From DATDPY01 sp964395765 (GTDB lineage Bacteria; Bacteroidota; Bacteroidia; Cytophagales; Cyclobacteriaceae), in assembly GCA_964395765.1 (NCBI GenBank), contig CAYNCU010000225.1, forward strand, positions 1 through 6,609: a stretch of DNA of 6,609 nucleotides, in the 5' to 3' direction. This document shows positions 5,645 through 6,609 of the stretch, piece by piece. The notes beneath the pieces were generated by a model. That model did no database searches and was not told the DNA's origin. It saw only the letters and a list, made by a program, of their open reading frames with translations. Made by a program: the position numbers and the translations under genes. The stretch's first letter is position 1. Each line of letters starts with the position of its first letter.

Positions 5645-6595
5645 TTACCCTAAAATACCATTCAGTATAATTGATAATGATACATCTGCGCCTGCAGTAA
5701 CTTTAATATTGTCGACGGCAATTCCACTGGCGGATGATATATCCAGCATTGTATCAAAGGAGGCGCTTCCGTCCGTGTTTTTTCTATACTGGGCAAAATG
5801 GAGCTCATAATCTCCTTCATTCATAAAAGAAAGAGAATAGCTACCATTTACTGAGCCTTCCACTTTATCACTGTTTATTGCATTTGCAAATAACACCCCT
5901 TCAGAATTTGGAGTTGTTTCCGTATTCATATTGAATTCACCCTTTTTATAGACGTAGGCAACTACTTCCTCATCAGAACCGATGGTTCCGGAGTAAGTTC
6001 CTTCAATTTTTCCCGTCATATCCTTCTGAACGACCCTTACAGCAGAATTCAGGTTGTCTTGAGTAACAAATGAAAAATCTTCAGCTCCGGAAGTGGGTCG
6101 TACCACGGCTTTTCTTAAATCAAAATCAATCACCATATCCGAACTTTGATTGGCCGGAACATTAAATTTTCCAGGGGCCGTAATTGAAAGGGTACTACCC
6201 GTAGCTGAAGACAAATTTACTTTTCCATTATCCGTTAAAACATAACAACCAGGCGAATTGCCATCCTGATCATTATCCCGATCAAGTACCAGTTCAACAT
6301 TATCATAGGCCCCGGCATTAATATCACCCGTGGCCAACAATTTGGTCTGGCCGTTCTGATAATCCATGAGGTTGATGGTTTGTTTGGTGAAGCCTTTAAC
6401 AGCTTGCCCGTTAATTTTTATTTCAGCTACGGTGACAAAAACACCTTTAACATTCATATTATCCACGGCAGCATCCGTCAAATAAAAATAGGCAGATCCT
6501 TTTTCATTACTTGTATCATCTTTAGAACAAGATGATAAAAGTGCTATAGACAATAGCAATATCATTTGAGACATATAAATTGATTTCCTGTTCAT
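5645..6595 (-). CDS. DUF4382-type lipoprotein, predicted surface-exposed
   Basis: This 316-residue protein has a type II signal peptide: a short basic start (MNRK), a hydrophobic core at about 8-20, and lipobox LSSC with the lipidated Cys23. The next residues, SKDD at +2 to +5, resemble the Bacteroidota lipoprotein export signal (consensus QKDDE at +2 to +6), which suggests transport to the outer face of the outer membrane. Residues about 33-190 look like DUF4382, with AYFYLTDAA at the start, VFVTVAEIKING, GAYDNVELVLD and a late VIDFDLRKAVV strand. An acidic loop, DRDNDQDG (105-112), is inserted there. Residues 195-316 are a second beta-rich region of unknown family, with serine- and asparagine-rich strands like those of surface proteins. 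The function of DUF4382 is unknown. The gene is convergent with its neighbours; its ATG at 6593-6595 is preceded by only 14 bases of window, so its promoter is not visible. Confidence 0.85.
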   Translation of the reverse strand: MNRKSIYMSQMILLLSIALLSSCSKDDTSNEKGSAYFYLTDAAVDNMNVKGVFVTVAEIKINGQAVKGFTKQTINLMDYQNGQTKLLATGDINAGAYDNVELVLDRDNDQDGNSPGCYVLTDNGKVNLSSATGSTLSITAPGKFNVPANQSSDMVIDFDLRKAVVRPTSGAEDFSFVTQDNLNSAVRVVQKDMTGKIEGTYSGTIGSDEEVVAYVYKKGEFNMNTETTPNSEGVLFANAINSDKVEGSVNGSYSLSFMNEGDYELHFAQYRKNTDGSASFDTMLDISSASGIAVDNIKVTAGADVSLSIILNGILG

Positions 6596-6609
6596 GGCAT
6601 TTAAGTTTT

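Overview
The window looks like ordinary chromosomal DNA of a Bacteroidota bacterium, probably free-living or environmental. The signs are moderate-to-low GC, weak or absent Shine-Dalgarno sequences, candidate promoters of the Bacteroidota type (TTTG, about 20 bases, TAnnTTTG), an Idi with the KYHSGGLW and CCSHP signatures I associate with this phylum, and a DUF4382-type lipoprotein with a Bacteroidota surface-export signal. I see no mobile element, CRISPR array, tRNA or rRNA.

Bases 2-2320 are an envelope-glycosylation pair on the plus strand. The first is the C-terminal part of a multi-spanning GT-C-like membrane protein, cut by the window edge. The second is a methyltransferase fused to a DPM1-like family 2 glycosyltransferase. 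The simplest joint model is that the GT2 half charges a polyprenyl phosphate with sugar and the membrane protein uses that lipid-sugar as donor.

Bases 2341-5536 hold six small soluble-enzyme genes on the same strand: an SRPBCC protein, a beta-carbonic anhydrase, type 1 isopentenyl-diphosphate isomerase (Idi), a T4 endonuclease V-like pyrimidine-dimer glycosylase, a VOC-fold protein and a second SRPBCC protein. Spacing is mostly 20-70 bases. One 117-base gap, with a good promoter candidate, separates the glycosylase from the VOC gene. Three of the six genes have no usable ATG and appear to start at GTG or TTG. The two SRPBCC proteins are related and of equal length.

A perfect 11-bp hairpin at 5551-5579 lies between the plus-strand block and a convergent minus-strand gene (5645-6595) for a predicted surface-exposed lipoprotein.

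I find no clearly new system. The points most worth a second look are the glycosylase, whose initiator Met aligns with the catalytic Thr2 of endonuclease V, the cluster of non-ATG starts, and the methyltransferase-GT2 fusion beside a GT-C-like protein.
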